A DNA stretch of 64,000 bases from Hyphomicrobium sp. (lineage in GTDB: Bacteria > Pseudomonadota > Alphaproteobacteria > Rhizobiales > Hyphomicrobiaceae). The position numbers and the translations under genes were made by a program. The notes below the pieces were generated by a model. It saw nothing but the letters and a program-made list of their open reading frames with translations, was not told where the DNA came from and searched no databases. Location: assembly GCA_022844105.1 (NCBI GenBank), contig JALHMJ010000005.1:57751-121750 (forward strand), written 5' to 3'. Below are positions 27,003 through 36,097 of the stretch, piece after piece; positions within the stretch are counted from its first letter, which is position 1, and each line of letters begins with the position of its first letter.

Positions 27003-27106
27003 AAGAGGACACCGGGTAGGCTCGGGCGTGCTACGATCCTTGTTGCCGCCCGCCTTCGGCCGCTTTCGAGTGTAAACTTGGCCTTTGAACCAAGTGCGGG
27101 AGAGTT

Positions 27107-27538
27107 GTGGAAAAAGAAGCCGATATCAGCACCACTCCGATTGTCGAACGCCTCCGGATTGCCGGTTTGCGGCCGACGCGGCAACGGGTGTTGCTGGCCG
27201 AATTGCTGTTCTCGCAGGGCGATCGCCACGTTTCCGCGGAAATGCTGCACGGTGAGGTCATAGGCGTCGGCGAGCAGGTGTCGCTAGCCACCGTCTACAA
27301 CACGTTGCACCAGTTCACGGGTGCCGGTCTGCTGCGCGAACTCGCCATCGATGGCTCGAAGGCCTTTTTCGACACCAACGTTTCAAACCACAATCATTTC
27401 TTCATCGAGGAACGCGGCGAACTCATCGACATCTCCGGCGAGCAGATTCGCGTCGATGGCTTACCCGAGCCGCCGCCCGGAATGCGCATTTCACACATCG
27501 ATGTGGTCGTGCGCCTCGTGGCCGACAAGAAAAAGTAA
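27107..27538 (+). CDS. irr: Fur-family iron response regulator Irr
   Basis: 143 aa from the GTG at 27107 (GGGAGAG upstream). Winged-helix N-terminus with LRPTRQRVLLAELLF and the recognition region SLATVYNTLHQFTGAGLL, then a dimerisation domain. The region equivalent to the heme/metal-sensing histidines reads NHNHFF (His95 and His97) rather than the HHH of many Irr proteins. The CxxC zinc motifs of true Fur are absent, and the gene sits next to fabA, both fitting Irr. Irr represses or activates iron and heme genes when heme is scarce. Confidence 0.88.
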   Translation: MEKEADISTTPIVERLRIAGLRPTRQRVLLAELLFSQGDRHVSAEMLHGEVIGVGEQVSLATVYNTLHQFTGAGLLRELAIDGSKAFFDTNVSNHNHFFIEERGELIDISGEQIRVDGLPEPPPGMRISHIDVVVRLVADKKK

Positions 27539-27556
27539 GCTGCCGTCTCCGGTCCG

Positions 27557-28105
27557 CTACTTGATAATCTCGCCGGGATAAATGCCCCAGAGCTTGCTCT
27601 GGGCGACATAGCCCTTGAAGATTTCGACCGTTACAAAACACCAGCGGCTATCGCAGCTCTGCAGATTGGCAATGACACCGGCCTCGACAAGCGCGGTCGC
27701 CGTCGCCCGTTCGCTGTCGTCCGCCTTCAACTCGAGTTTGGGCGGCGCGGTCCCAGGCTTGACATCCCACGGCAACACCTGCGCGGTGCGCCGGCCCGAA
27801 AGGAGAGTCTGGCTTACCCAGCCCGTCACTCCCTCTGCGTCGCGCACTTCCCGCCAGCTTTCGTATTCTTTGATAATCTCCACCGGCAGGCCGGCGCGAC
27901 GAAAAACCCACTGGGTGGGATAGTCCTTGCCCGGCCCGGAGCGCAAGTTCACTTCATCCGATTTCAGACTGACGAAGCGCGGCAGCGGCAATCCGCTGAC
28001 TGGCCCCTTTTGCGCATCGGCGGATTGCGCCTGCCCCGCTTCCGAGATTGCCGAAAGGGTGCAAACTAACACTGCCGCGCCCGCAAACCGAGTTCCCCGC
28101 CTCAC
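27557..28105 (-). CDS. SH3-domain secreted protein
   Basis: 182 aa from the GTG at 28105, preferred because GGAGGA lies six bases upstream and it opens a signal peptide (RFAGAAVLVCTLSAISEAGQA); a GTG at 28138 would add 11 residues. Two SH3-like segments: DEVNLRSGPGKDYPTQWVFRRAGLPVEIIKEYESWREV (first about 60-100) and a degenerate second one ending in VTVEIFKGYVAQSKLWGIYPGE. Such proteins are common periplasmic SH3 proteins of Hyphomicrobiales; the role is unknown. Convergent with irr, 18 bp apart. Confidence 0.8.
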   Translation of the reverse strand: MRRGTRFAGAAVLVCTLSAISEAGQAQSADAQKGPVSGLPLPRFVSLKSDEVNLRSGPGKDYPTQWVFRRAGLPVEIIKEYESWREVRDAEGVTGWVSQTLLSGRRTAQVLPWDVKPGTAPPKLELKADDSERATATALVEAGVIANLQSCDSRWCFVTVEIFKGYVAQSKLWGIYPGEIIK

Positions 28106-28328
28106 GCCTAGTCCTCCATGCTGCGCTGCGGTTGCCACAGCGCTGTGACCACCGCAAGGCGGGAGCTTCTCAAATCAGCGCCAGAGCACTTTGTTTTCCC
28201 GTCATCCTTCTGTTAGACACGGGATCATCGAGGGACCAGCGCGTACCACGGCCGGTCGAACGGGCGCACATGCATCCGGTCGGCCGCGGCGGCGGGCCCT
28301 CTGACCTGCCCTGGCCACGGATCATTTC

Positions 28329-29327
28329 ATGCCCGCAAACACCAAAAAGCCAATCGTCATTGTCACGCGCAAACTCCCCGACATCGTGGAAACGCGCATG
28401 CGCGAACTGTTCGACGCCCGGCTCAATGTCGACGACCGCCCGCTGTCGCATGCCGACCTCGTCGAAGCAGCCAAGATCGCTGACGTCATCGTGCCGACCG
28501 TGACCGACCGCATCGATCGCGGCATTCTCTCCCAGGCCGGTCCACAGCTCCGTCTGATCGCCAATTTCGGCACCGGCGTCGATAACATCGATCTCGACAC
28601 CGCGCGCAACCGCGCCATCACCGTCACCAACACGCCAGGCGTGCTGACCGAAGATACCGCCGACATGACCATGGCGCTGATCCTCGCGGTGCCGCGCCGC
28701 GTGGCGGAAGGTGCCACCTACCTGAAGGACGCAAAGTCGAGCTGGCCCGGCTGGTCGCCGACATGGATGCTCGGCCATCGCATCTTCGGCAAGCGCCTCG
28801 GCATTATCGGCATGGGCCGCATCGGCACCGCCGTGGCCCAGCGAGCCAAGGCGTTCGGTTTGCAGATCCATTATCACAACCGCAAGCGCGTCTCCCCCGC
28901 CATCGAGCAGGAATTGGAGGCAACGTACTGGGAAAGCCTCGATCAGATGCTGATCCGCATGGACATCGTCTCGGTCAACTGCCCGCATACCCCGGCCACC
29001 TATCACCTGCTGTCCGCCCGGCGCCTGAAGCTCTTGAAGCCGACGTCCTACATCGTCAACACCGCGCGCGGTGAAGTCATCGATGAGAATGAACTTGCGC
29101 GCATGATCGAGGCCGGCTCCATCGCTGGCGCCGGTCTCGACGTGTTCGAGCACGAGCCGTCAATCAATCCCAAGCTGCTGGCGTCTGACCGCGTCGTCGC
29201 GCTTCCGCACATGAGCTCGGCGACAATCGAAGGCCGCATCGAAATGGGCGAGAAGGTTATTATCAACGTCAAGGCCTTCCTCGACGGCCATGCGCCGCCG
29301 GACAAGGTTCACCCCGCGATGTTCTGA
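28329..29327 (+). CDS. D-2-hydroxyacid dehydrogenase (glyoxylate/hydroxypyruvate reductase type)
   Basis: 332 aa. NAD(P)-binding motif GMGRIG at 161-166 and the catalytic Arg247 (TARGEV), Glu276 (EHEP) and His294 (LPHMSSAT). The close resemblance to the GyaR/D-glycerate dehydrogenase branch (NFGTGVDNIDLDTA, NTPGVLTEDTADMT) suggests reduction of hydroxypyruvate or glyoxylate. In a serine-cycle methylotroph that reaction matters for carbon assimilation, but whether this is the serine-cycle enzyme cannot be told from sequence, and no other serine-cycle gene is nearby. Monocistronic. Confidence 0.83.
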   Translation: MPANTKKPIVIVTRKLPDIVETRMRELFDARLNVDDRPLSHADLVEAAKIADVIVPTVTDRIDRGILSQAGPQLRLIANFGTGVDNIDLDTARNRAITVTNTPGVLTEDTADMTMALILAVPRRVAEGATYLKDAKSSWPGWSPTWMLGHRIFGKRLGIIGMGRIGTAVAQRAKAFGLQIHYHNRKRVSPAIEQELEATYWESLDQMLIRMDIVSVNCPHTPATYHLLSARRLKLLKPTSYIVNTARGEVIDENELARMIEAGSIAGAGLDVFEHEPSINPKLLASDRVVALPHMSSATIEGRIEMGEKVIINVKAFLDGHAPPDKVHPAMF

Positions 29328-29362
29328 GAACCCACCGGCCGGACGCGCACCTCCCCCGTGGC

Positions 29363-29524
29363 CTAAACGCCGGCCGAAAACATCGACGAGCCTTTGCCCA
29401 GATAGGCGTCATAGCACGACGCAATGGCGCGCACGAACGGCTGGCCGAGCGGCGTCACGCGGAAACCGTCGGGCGTCTTCTGCACGAGGCCCTCTGCCTC
29501 GGCCGCAACGAGTTCGTCGGCTTT
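29363..29524 (-). pseudogene. 3' remnant of hemN (oxygen-independent coproporphyrinogen III oxidase)
   Basis: About 52 codons ending at the stop at 29363. The translated end (EGLVQKTPDGFRVTP, then FVRAIASCYDAYL and a Ser/Phe-rich tail) matches the C-terminal helix-rich end of HemN proteins. Nothing of the radical-SAM core precedes it: the hemerythrin-like gene ends at 29557, right where the match stops. The similarity is judged from memory of the family. hemN normally lies near fix/cco genes in alphaproteobacteria, so a deletion that joined the hemN end to the hemerythrin gene is plausible. A small separate gene (TTG at 29560) is formally possible. Confidence 0.65.
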
Positions 29525-29556
29525 TTTCGATATTGTTCGGGGGCCATCGGTACCAC

Positions 29557-30258
29557 TCAACTCTTGGCATTAAATGGCAGGACGTTGCCGCTTGCAGCGG
29601 ATTGTTCCCCGACGGAATGCACTGCACCGGAATTCGGACATGCTTCGCACACGCCGCCTGCCGATCGCGCGCTACGGATTGCGAGAATTGATTGATGCGA
29701 GCAGCGGGGATGGTCGCTTGTCATGATCCAGGCTTGCAGCGCCGCAAGATCCGCGGCCGTCAGCGCCTGCCGCGCCCTGGGCAGCACCACGCGGTCTTCC
29801 CACGCAATATGACGGCGTTGACTGTCGAAATAGCCACGCAGCATATAGCCAAGCATATTTGGATTGCTGGCAAAGCCGTCGGTCGCCGCGGTGCGCAAGG
29901 CGTCGATCAGTTCGACGCTTGCTGCTCCGTCGCGATCATGCTCTTCCTCAAGACACGCCAGCGCCGCGTTGAGCGGATCGTCTTCGCCCACCCTGAGGCG
30001 CAGCCGGGGAAATAGCGCCTCCTCCTCTAGTCGCATATGCCGAGGAACGCTGCCTTCGAGAATTGACACGGCGATCAGCGCTAGGGCCTTATCAAAATTG
30101 TGCGGCAAACCGTCCGCGAGCGCTTCGAGTAGATCGCATAGTTCGCGCTGCAGGGCATGTTCCTCTTCGATCAGCCCAATCGGATCGGGTGTTCGACAGG
30201 CGGAACCTGCAGCTTGGCTGAGGTCCGGCGCGTGCGGCGGGTCGTTTGATTCTGACAT
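29557..30258 (-). CDS. Hemerythrin-like domain protein
   Basis: 233 aa. An HHE-type four-helix bundle is indicated by His34 (EEEHALQ), His74 with Glu78-80 (RHMRLEEE), His107 (EEEHDRDG) and a late His in RRHIAWEDRVVLPRA. These could bind a di-iron centre that senses or stores O2 or reacts with NO. After the bundle comes a ~55-residue tail with Cys residues (RCSHQS, VCEACPNSG), unlike a minimal hemerythrin. It is divergent from ccoN across a 228-bp region that contains a FixK/Fnr box, so micro-oxic induction is likely. Confidence 0.78.
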   Translation of the reverse strand: MSESNDPPHAPDLSQAAGSACRTPDPIGLIEEEHALQRELCDLLEALADGLPHNFDKALALIAVSILEGSVPRHMRLEEEALFPRLRLRVGEDDPLNAALACLEEEHDRDGAASVELIDALRTAATDGFASNPNMLGYMLRGYFDSQRRHIAWEDRVVLPRARQALTAADLAALQAWIMTSDHPRCSHQSILAIRSARSAGGVCEACPNSGAVHSVGEQSAASGNVLPFNAKS

Positions 30259-30335
30259 GGTGTGCCCCGTGTGGACCCGGCTGGTAAACGGCGATCCCTG
30301 TGCGACGATCTCAACCGTTGTTGGCGGGGGCGTCG

Positions 30336-30349
30336 TTGATCCAGGTCAA
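30336..30349. promoter_or_regulatory. FixK/Fnr-type box between the hemerythrin gene and ccoN
   Basis: TTGATCCAGGTCAA matches the FixK core TTGA-N6-TCAA perfectly and the Fnr consensus TTGAT-N4-ATCAA in all but one position. It lies 78 bp before the hemerythrin-like start and 138 bp before ccoN. Activation of the cbb3 operon under low oxygen is the classic role in alphaproteobacteria. Confidence 0.75.
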
Positions 30350-30486
30350 GGCTGAACGGGCGCTCTTGCACGACTAGATTGAGAAAGACCACAATGCACT
30401 CCGACGAGGGCGCCGGACGTGCAAGATAGGTCGAGCGAATTGATGACTCGCGAAATGCAGCATCGCGAAATGAAGGAGGGGAAATC

Positions 30487-32139
30487 GTGTCAGGCATAAC
30501 GGCCGAAAAGCCGGCTCTTGGTAATGCGCTCGCCATGGGCAGCGCGGTCGTGTTCGCAGCTCTTGGGTTGTTCCTGGCGCTTCAGGGCGTTGATCCCGTA
30601 ATGAACCTGCACGGCGTCTTCCTGGCGCTAGCAAGTGTTCTGGCGCTGATCTACATTTTTACGCACCCTTCCGATGACAGCGGCGGCTACCTCGATGGCC
30701 CGATCCGCGTCGCGACGCTGGCCGCCGTCTTCTGGGGCGTCATCGGCTTCACGGCTGGCGACTTCATCGCCTGGCAGCTCGCGTTTCCCGCGCTCAACTT
30801 CGATCTCCCGTGGACGACGTTCGGCCGCCTGCGTCCTCTGCACACCTCCGCCGTCATCTTTGCCTTCGGTGGCAATGTGCTTCTGGCCACGTCGTTCTAC
30901 GTCGTCCAGCGCACCTGCCGCGCGCGCATGCCGGGCCGCTGGGGGCCATGGTTCGTCATCTGGGGCTACCAGCTCTTTATCGTCCTCGCCGCCACGAGCT
31001 ATATCCTCGGCGCGACGCAGGGCAAGGAGTACGCCGAGCCCGAATGGCATGTCGATTTGTGGCTGACGATCGTTTGGGTCGCCTACCTGCTCGTCTTCCT
31101 CGGAACGCTATGGAAGCGCGAAGAGCCGCACATCTATGTGGCCAACTGGTTCTATCTTGCCTTCATCGTGACCGTTGCGATGCTCCATATCGTCAATAAC
31201 TTGGCGGTCCCCGTCTCGTTCCTGGGCGTCCACAGCTATCCGGTGTTCGCCGGCGTGCAAGGTGCCATGACGCAATGGTGGTACGGCCACAACGCGGTGG
31301 GCTTCTTCCTCACCGCCGGCTTCCTCGGCATCATGTATTATTTCGTGCCCAAGCGCGTGGAGCGGCCGGTCTATTCCTATCGCCTTTCGATCGTTCACTT
31401 TTGGTCCCTGATCTTCCTCTACATTTGGGCGGGCCCCCACCACTTGCATTACACAGCACTTCCCGAATGGGCGCAGACCCTCGGTATGACCTTCTCGATC
31501 ATGCTCTGGATGCCATCCTGGGGTGGCATGATCAACGGCCTGATGACGCTCTCGGGCGCCTGGGACCGCCTGCGCACCGATCCCGTCGTGCGTCTCCTCG
31601 TGGTGTCGATCGCTTTCTACGGCATGTCGACCTTCGAAGGGCCGCTGATGTCGATCAAGGCCGTGAACTCGCTCTCCCACTATACGGACTGGACGATCGG
31701 CCACGTGCACTCTGGCGCGCTGGGCTGGGTCGGCATGGTCTCGTTCGGCGCCATCTACTGCCTCGTACCCTGGCTGTGGAAGCGCGAAGGTCTCTACTCC
31801 ATCAAGCTGGTGGAATGGCACTTCTGGCTCTCGACCATCGGCATTGTCCTCTACATCACCTCGATGTGGGTCGCCGGGATCACGCAGGGCCTGATGTGGC
31901 GCGCCTACGACAACTTGGGTTTCCTCAAGTACTCGTTCATCGAGACCGTTGAAGCAATGCACTGGCCCTACATCATCCGCGCCGTCGGCGGCCTCCTGTT
32001 CGTCATCGGTGGATTTGTGATGGCCTACAACGTCTGGCGCACGGTGCGCGGTGATCAACCGGTCGATCTCAAGGATCAGCCGCGCGTCGCAGCCGCCCCC
32101 GAACTTCGTCACGGCGTCGCTGCAGTGCCGGCCGAGTAA
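30487..32139 (+). CDS. ccoN: cbb3-type cytochrome c oxidase subunit I
   Basis: 550 aa from the GTG at 30487, seven bases after AAGGAGG. Twelve-helix heme-copper oxidase core carrying low-spin heme b and the heme b3-CuB centre, where O2 is reduced. Typical CcoN segments: [34 protein letters not shown] and [22 protein letters not shown], which supply His ligands. First gene of ccoNOQP, followed by the assembly genes ccoGHIS. A high-affinity oxidase of this type supports respiration at low oxygen. Confidence 0.97.
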   Translation: MSGITAEKPALGNALAMGSAVVFAALGLFLALQGVDPVMNLHGVFLALASVLALIYIFTHPSDDSGGYLDGPIRVATLAAVFWGVIGFTAGDFIAWQLAFPALNFDLPWTTFGRLRPLHTSAVIFAFGGNVLLATSFYVVQRTCRARMPGRWGPWFVIWGYQLFIVLAATSYILGATQGKEYAEPEWHVDLWLTIVWVAYLLVFLGTLWKREEPHIYVANWFYLAFIVTVAMLHIVNNLAVPVSFLGVHSYPVFAGVQGAMTQWWYGHNAVGFFLTAGFLGIMYYFVPKRVERPVYSYRLSIVHFWSLIFLYIWAGPHHLHYTALPEWAQTLGMTFSIMLWMPSWGGMINGLMTLSGAWDRLRTDPVVRLLVVSIAFYGMSTFEGPLMSIKAVNSLSHYTDWTIGHVHSGALGWVGMVSFGAIYCLVPWLWKREGLYSIKLVEWHFWLSTIGIVLYITSMWVAGITQGLMWRAYDNLGFLKYSFIETVEAMHWPYIIRAVGGLLFVIGGFVMAYNVWRTVRGDQPVDLKDQPRVAAAPELRHGVAAVPAE

Positions 32140-32154
32140 GAAGGATATCGATCC

Positions 32155-32891
32155 ATGAACCATGGTATTTTCGAAAAGAACTCGCTCATCCTTCTGATCG
32201 GCATTCTTATCGTCGTGTCGATTGGCGGCATCGTCCAGATCGCGCCGCTGTTCATGCTCTCTTCGACCATCGAAAAGGTCGAAGGCATGCGGCCCTACTC
32301 ACCTCTGGAGCAGGCCGGGCGCGACATCTACATCCGCGAAGGATGCTACAACTGCCACAGCCAGATGATCCGCTCGCTCCGCGATGAAGTGGAGCGCTAC
32401 GGTCACTACTCGTTGGCCGCCGAGAGCATGTACGACCACCCGTTCCAGTGGTCGTCGAAGCGCACCGGTCCCGACCTCGCCCGCATCGGCGGCAAATATT
32501 CCGATGCCTGGCATACCGACCACATGCGCGAACCCAAGTCGGTTGTTCCAGCTTCAATCATGCCGGCCTATCCGCACCTGGAAAAAACCCCGCTCGATTA
32601 TTCCAACATTCAGGAAAAGCTGAAGACACTGCAGTTCATCGGCGTCCCTTATACGGACGAGATGATCGCCAAGGCCGCCGCTGACGTCGAAGCGCAGATC
32701 AATCCCGATACGAAGGCCGCCACGGAGTTAGTGGCCCGCTATCCCAAAGCCCAGGTGCGCAATTCGACGGGCAATCTCCCGGCGACAGCGTCAAGCCGAC
32801 CGAACTTGATGCCCTCGTCGCCTATCTTCAGATGCTCGGTACGCTCGTCGACTTCACGAAGTTCGACGCCAGCGGTCCGAACCTGCGCTGA
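32155..32891 (+). CDS. ccoO: cbb3 oxidase subunit II (mono-heme cytochrome c), frameshifted near the 3' end
   Basis: N-terminal membrane anchor, then Cys64-x2-Cys67-His68 (CYNCHSQM), which binds the single heme c. Residues 1-202 read normally. After the codon ending at 32760 the expected C-terminus ([17 protein letters not shown] and DASGPNLR) continues only in another frame, from 32766 to a TGA at 32889-32891. One missing T around 32763-32765 (AATTCGAC where AATTTCGAC is expected) explains it. Read without repair, the frame runs on to 32907 with nonsense sequence and overlaps ccoQ. It may be a base-calling error in the read or assembly; the rest of the operon is intact. With repair, about 245 aa. 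Confidence 0.9.
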
Positions 32892-32903
32892 GGAGGAGTC
32901 GCC

Positions 32904-33074
32904 ATGACCTATCAGGATGCGCAGGTCTGGTCGCAGTTGGCCGCGCTGGTGATCTTTATCAGCCTCGCCATCGGCATCGCGATCTACACCTTCCGGCCCG
33001 CAAACAAGGCCAAATTCGAGCGAGCGGCTCGTCTGCCGCTCCAGTCCGATGACAACGATGAAACGGTGAAATAA
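32904..33074 (+). CDS. ccoQ: cbb3 oxidase subunit CcoQ
   Basis: 56 aa, found by reading the DNA between ccoO and ccoP. It starts [20 protein letters not shown], a single membrane helix, and ends with a short charged tail. AGGAGG lies upstream, inside the repaired end of ccoO. CcoQ stabilises the interaction of CcoP with CcoNO. Its position 12 bp after the repaired ccoO stop and 2 bp before ccoP is the standard order. Confidence 0.92.
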   Translation: MTYQDAQVWSQLAALVIFISLAIGIAIYTFRPANKAKFERAARLPLQSDDNDETVK

Positions 33075-33076
33075 AA

Positions 33077-33952
33077 ATGGCTGGGCATAAGCGCATAGAC
33101 GAGGTGACGGGCGTTGAAACCACCGGGCATGTCTGGGACGGCGATCTGCAAGAGTTGAACAAGCCGCTGCCGCGTTGGTGGCTGTATGTATTCTACGCCT
33201 GCGTCGTCTGGGCGATTGGCTACTGGATGGTCTACCCCGCCTGGCCGACACTCTCTGGCTATACCCAGGGTTACCTGGGTTACAGTCAGCGCGGGCAGCT
33301 GGCCAAAGACGTTGCGGCCGCGAAAGCCGCGCAGGAAACCTTTCGCCAGGCCATCGCCGCCACGCCGATCACGGACGTCCAAGGTAAGGAAGACCTGTTT
33401 CAGTTCGCTCTTGCCGGTGGCGCTGCCGCATTCGGCGACAACTGCTCGGGCTGCCACGGTCGCGGTGCTCAAGGCGCCGTCGGATACCCGAACCTGAATG
33501 ACGACGATTGGATCTGGGGTGGATCTCTAGAGCAGATCGAACACACCATCGCCTACGGCATCCGCAACGGCAACGAACAGGCGCGCAACACTCCGATGCC
33601 GCGTTTCGGTCTCGACGGCGTGCTCGAACCCGCAGCGATCGCCGACGCCGCCAACTACGTTCGTGCGCTGTCGGACCCAGACGGCGTCGACAAGGCAGCC
33701 GCCGAACGCGGCAAGGCAACTTTTGCCGAGCAGTGCGCCGCCTGTCATGGCGAAAACGGGCAGGGTAACTTGGAACTAGGCGCCCCCAACCTGTCCGACG
33801 GCATATGGCTGTATGGCGGCTCGCAGGAAGCGGTAACGCAAAGTATTGTCACCGGCCGCGGTGGCGCCATGCCGCCATGGTTGACCCGGCTCGACCCGGT
33901 GACAGTGAAAATGCTCGCCGTCTACGTTCATTCTCTGGGTGGCGGCAAATAG
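33077..33952 (+). CDS. ccoP: cbb3 oxidase subunit III (di-heme cytochrome c)
   Basis: 291 aa. An N-terminal cytoplasmic segment with WDGDLQELNKPLPRWW leads to one membrane helix (about 36-55). Two periplasmic cytochrome c domains carry CSGCH (123-127) and CAACH (220-224). The protein takes electrons from soluble cytochrome c and passes them to CcoO. Spacing to ccoQ is two bases, so translation is coupled. Confidence 0.97.
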   Translation: MAGHKRIDEVTGVETTGHVWDGDLQELNKPLPRWWLYVFYACVVWAIGYWMVYPAWPTLSGYTQGYLGYSQRGQLAKDVAAAKAAQETFRQAIAATPITDVQGKEDLFQFALAGGAAAFGDNCSGCHGRGAQGAVGYPNLNDDDWIWGGSLEQIEHTIAYGIRNGNEQARNTPMPRFGLDGVLEPAAIADAANYVRALSDPDGVDKAAAERGKATFAEQCAACHGENGQGNLELGAPNLSDGIWLYGGSQEAVTQSIVTGRGGAMPPWLTRLDPVTVKMLAVYVHSLGGGK

Positions 33953-34004
33953 CCCCGCTGCCGGGCTCTCCCGCCGCATTGCCGAGACGAGGATCGCTTC
34001 GGAT

Positions 34005-35546
34005 ATGAACACCATGGAAACTCCAGGCCCGTTCAAGCCCGAAGATTTTCTCGTCGAGGCGGCGCCCGGAGTTGCTCGCCACGATATTGATGCCGTGCGC
34101 CAGCCAAACGCCCGCCGCTCCAAGGCGGACGACGAGGCTGTCGGCAGCTGGGCCGGCAAACCCGCGATCTATCCTAAACTTGCACGCGGTATCTTCCGGA
34201 ACGTCAAGTGGATCGTGATGGCGGTTACGCTCGGCATTTACTACGTGCTGCCGTGGATACGTTTCGATCGCGGCGCAGGCCTTCCCGACCAGTTTTTTCT
34301 TGTCGATTTCGCCAACCAGCGCCTGCTCCTCGGCCCGCTCGAAATCTGGGCCCAGGAATTTTATTACATCACCGGACTGCTCATCATCTCCGCGCTCGGT
34401 CTCTTCCTTGTTACGTCCATCGCCGGCCGCGTTTGGTGTGGCTACACGTGCCCGCAGACCGTCTGGACTGACTTGATGATCGTCGTTGAACGGTTTTGGC
34501 AGGGTGATCGAAACACCCACATGCGCCGCGACCAGAATGGCTGGACCTTTGACCGTGTCTGGCGCAAGGCCGCCACACACGTTTCGTGGCTGCTCATCGG
34601 TCTTTTCACGGGTGGCGCGCTGGTCTTCTACTTCCGCGATGCGCCGACGTTGGCCAATGAGCTTCTCACCGGCACCGCCCCGATGGTGGCTTACGCCTTC
34701 GTCGGCATCTTCACGTTGACGACCTACCTGCTGGGCGGCATCGCCCGCGAGCAGGTCTGCATTTACATGTGCCCCTGGCCACGCATCCAGGGCGCCATGC
34801 TCGATCATCATAGTCTGATCATATCCTACCGCGATGTGCGCGGCGAACCACGTTCCCCGCATAAGAAGGGCGACACCTGGGATGGCCGCGGCGACTGCAT
34901 TGATTGCAAAGCCTGCGTTGCCGTCTGCCCGATGGGCATCGATATCCGCAACGGGCCACAGCTTGAATGCATTCAGTGCGCGCTATGCATAGATGCCTGC
35001 AACGACATCATGGACAAGATCGACCGTCCGCGCGGCCTCATTGCCTACACCACCGAGCGCAACCAGGAGAGCAGGACGTCCGGCCCGCGCGACGGACTTC
35101 GCATCGTGCGCCCGCGCACCATCCTTTATTCCGTGGCCATCGCCATTGTCGGTGCCGCCATGCTTTGGGCGCTGCTCAATCGTTCAAGCGTCGATGTCAC
35201 GGTCATTCCTGACCGCAACCCGCTGTTTGTTAAACTTTCGAATGGCGGCATTCGCAACGGCTACACGGTGAAGATCGCCAATAAGCATCAGACGCCGCGC
35301 CGGTTCAAGATCGACGTCGCCGGGATCGATGGTCTCGCCACGACGATTATTGGCCACGACGACCAGAGCGTTCCGATCGAAGTCGGGCCTTCCAACGTCA
35401 AAGCTCTAAAACTTTTCGCCGCCCTGCCGCGCGATAAAGCCAAGGCGCTGGCCTCGGATTCAACACCCCTCACGGTCACCGTCACCGAGATCGACGGTGC
35501 CGCCACTTCAAGCCGTGATACAAGCTTCCGGAGCCCTGGCCCATGA
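34005..35546 (+). CDS. ccoG: Cytochrome c oxidase accessory protein CcoG (FixG/RdxA)
   Basis: 513 aa from the ATG at 34005; the open frame reaches back to 33939, overlapping ccoP, but GAGGAT upstream of 34005 fits better. Polytopic membrane protein with ferredoxin-like 4Fe-4S motifs: WCGYTCPQTVW, then CIDCKACVAVCPMG and CIQCALCIDAC. CcoG reduces Cu(II) for delivery to the cbb3 oxidase. The C-terminal third is a periplasmic Ig-like domain (ITVKIANKHQTP region). First of the ccoGHIS assembly genes. Confidence 0.95.
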   Translation: MNTMETPGPFKPEDFLVEAAPGVARHDIDAVRQPNARRSKADDEAVGSWAGKPAIYPKLARGIFRNVKWIVMAVTLGIYYVLPWIRFDRGAGLPDQFFLVDFANQRLLLGPLEIWAQEFYYITGLLIISALGLFLVTSIAGRVWCGYTCPQTVWTDLMIVVERFWQGDRNTHMRRDQNGWTFDRVWRKAATHVSWLLIGLFTGGALVFYFRDAPTLANELLTGTAPMVAYAFVGIFTLTTYLLGGIAREQVCIYMCPWPRIQGAMLDHHSLIISYRDVRGEPRSPHKKGDTWDGRGDCIDCKACVAVCPMGIDIRNGPQLECIQCALCIDACNDIMDKIDRPRGLIAYTTERNQESRTSGPRDGLRIVRPRTILYSVAIAIVGAAMLWALLNRSSVDVTVIPDRNPLFVKLSNGGIRNGYTVKIANKHQTPRRFKIDVAGIDGLATTIIGHDDQSVPIEVGPSNVKALKLFAALPRDKAKALASDSTPLTVTVTEIDGAATSSRDTSFRSPGP

Positions 35547-36097
35547 GCACGATTTTCTCGAACGCAGGCTCCGAAGCCGCCACACCAAAACCCCGGCCCG
35601 CCAAGAAGATGCGCAAGGAAGTCACTGGACGCCATGTTCTCTATCTGATGCTCGGCTTCTTCGCCGTCATCATCGCGACGGACTCATTCCTCGTCTACAA
35701 AGCCATCTCCACGTTTGGCGGCATCGAAACCGATGACGCCTACCGAAAAGGTCTGGCCTACAATGACCGCATCGCCGAAGAGCGCGCCCAGGCTGCACTT
35801 GGTTGGACAAAGGACGCGCGCCTCGATGCCGAACGCGGCGAACTGCGCCTGACCGTCCGCGATAAAAACCAAAAAGGTATCGGTGGGCTGCAGATCACGG
35901 CGGTGTTTGGCCGGCCCGCCACGAACACGCACGACCGGACGCTGAAGCTCACGCAGATCGGTGACGGCGAATACATGGCGATCCTCGGCACCATCGAACC
36001 GGGCAACTGGGTGGCAACGATTGCAGCACGCGAGGCGCTGAGCGGCTCCGACCGCGTTGTTTATCAATCGAAGGTGCGGCTATGGAAGGCGCCGTAA
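35543..36097 (+). CDS. ccoH: cbb3 oxidase assembly protein CcoH (FixH)
   Basis: 184 aa, overlapping ccoG by ATGA. One N-terminal membrane helix (about 33-55, LYLMLGFFAVIIATDSFLVYKA) and a periplasmic domain with the FixH features AYRKGLAYNDRIAEERAQAALGW. CcoH interacts with subunits during oxidase maturation. The gene overlaps ccoI by 16 bases. Confidence 0.92.
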   Translation: MSTIFSNAGSEAATPKPRPAKKMRKEVTGRHVLYLMLGFFAVIIATDSFLVYKAISTFGGIETDDAYRKGLAYNDRIAEERAQAALGWTKDARLDAERGELRLTVRDKNQKGIGGLQITAVFGRPATNTHDRTLKLTQIGDGEYMAILGTIEPGNWVATIAAREALSGSDRVVYQSKVRLWKAP

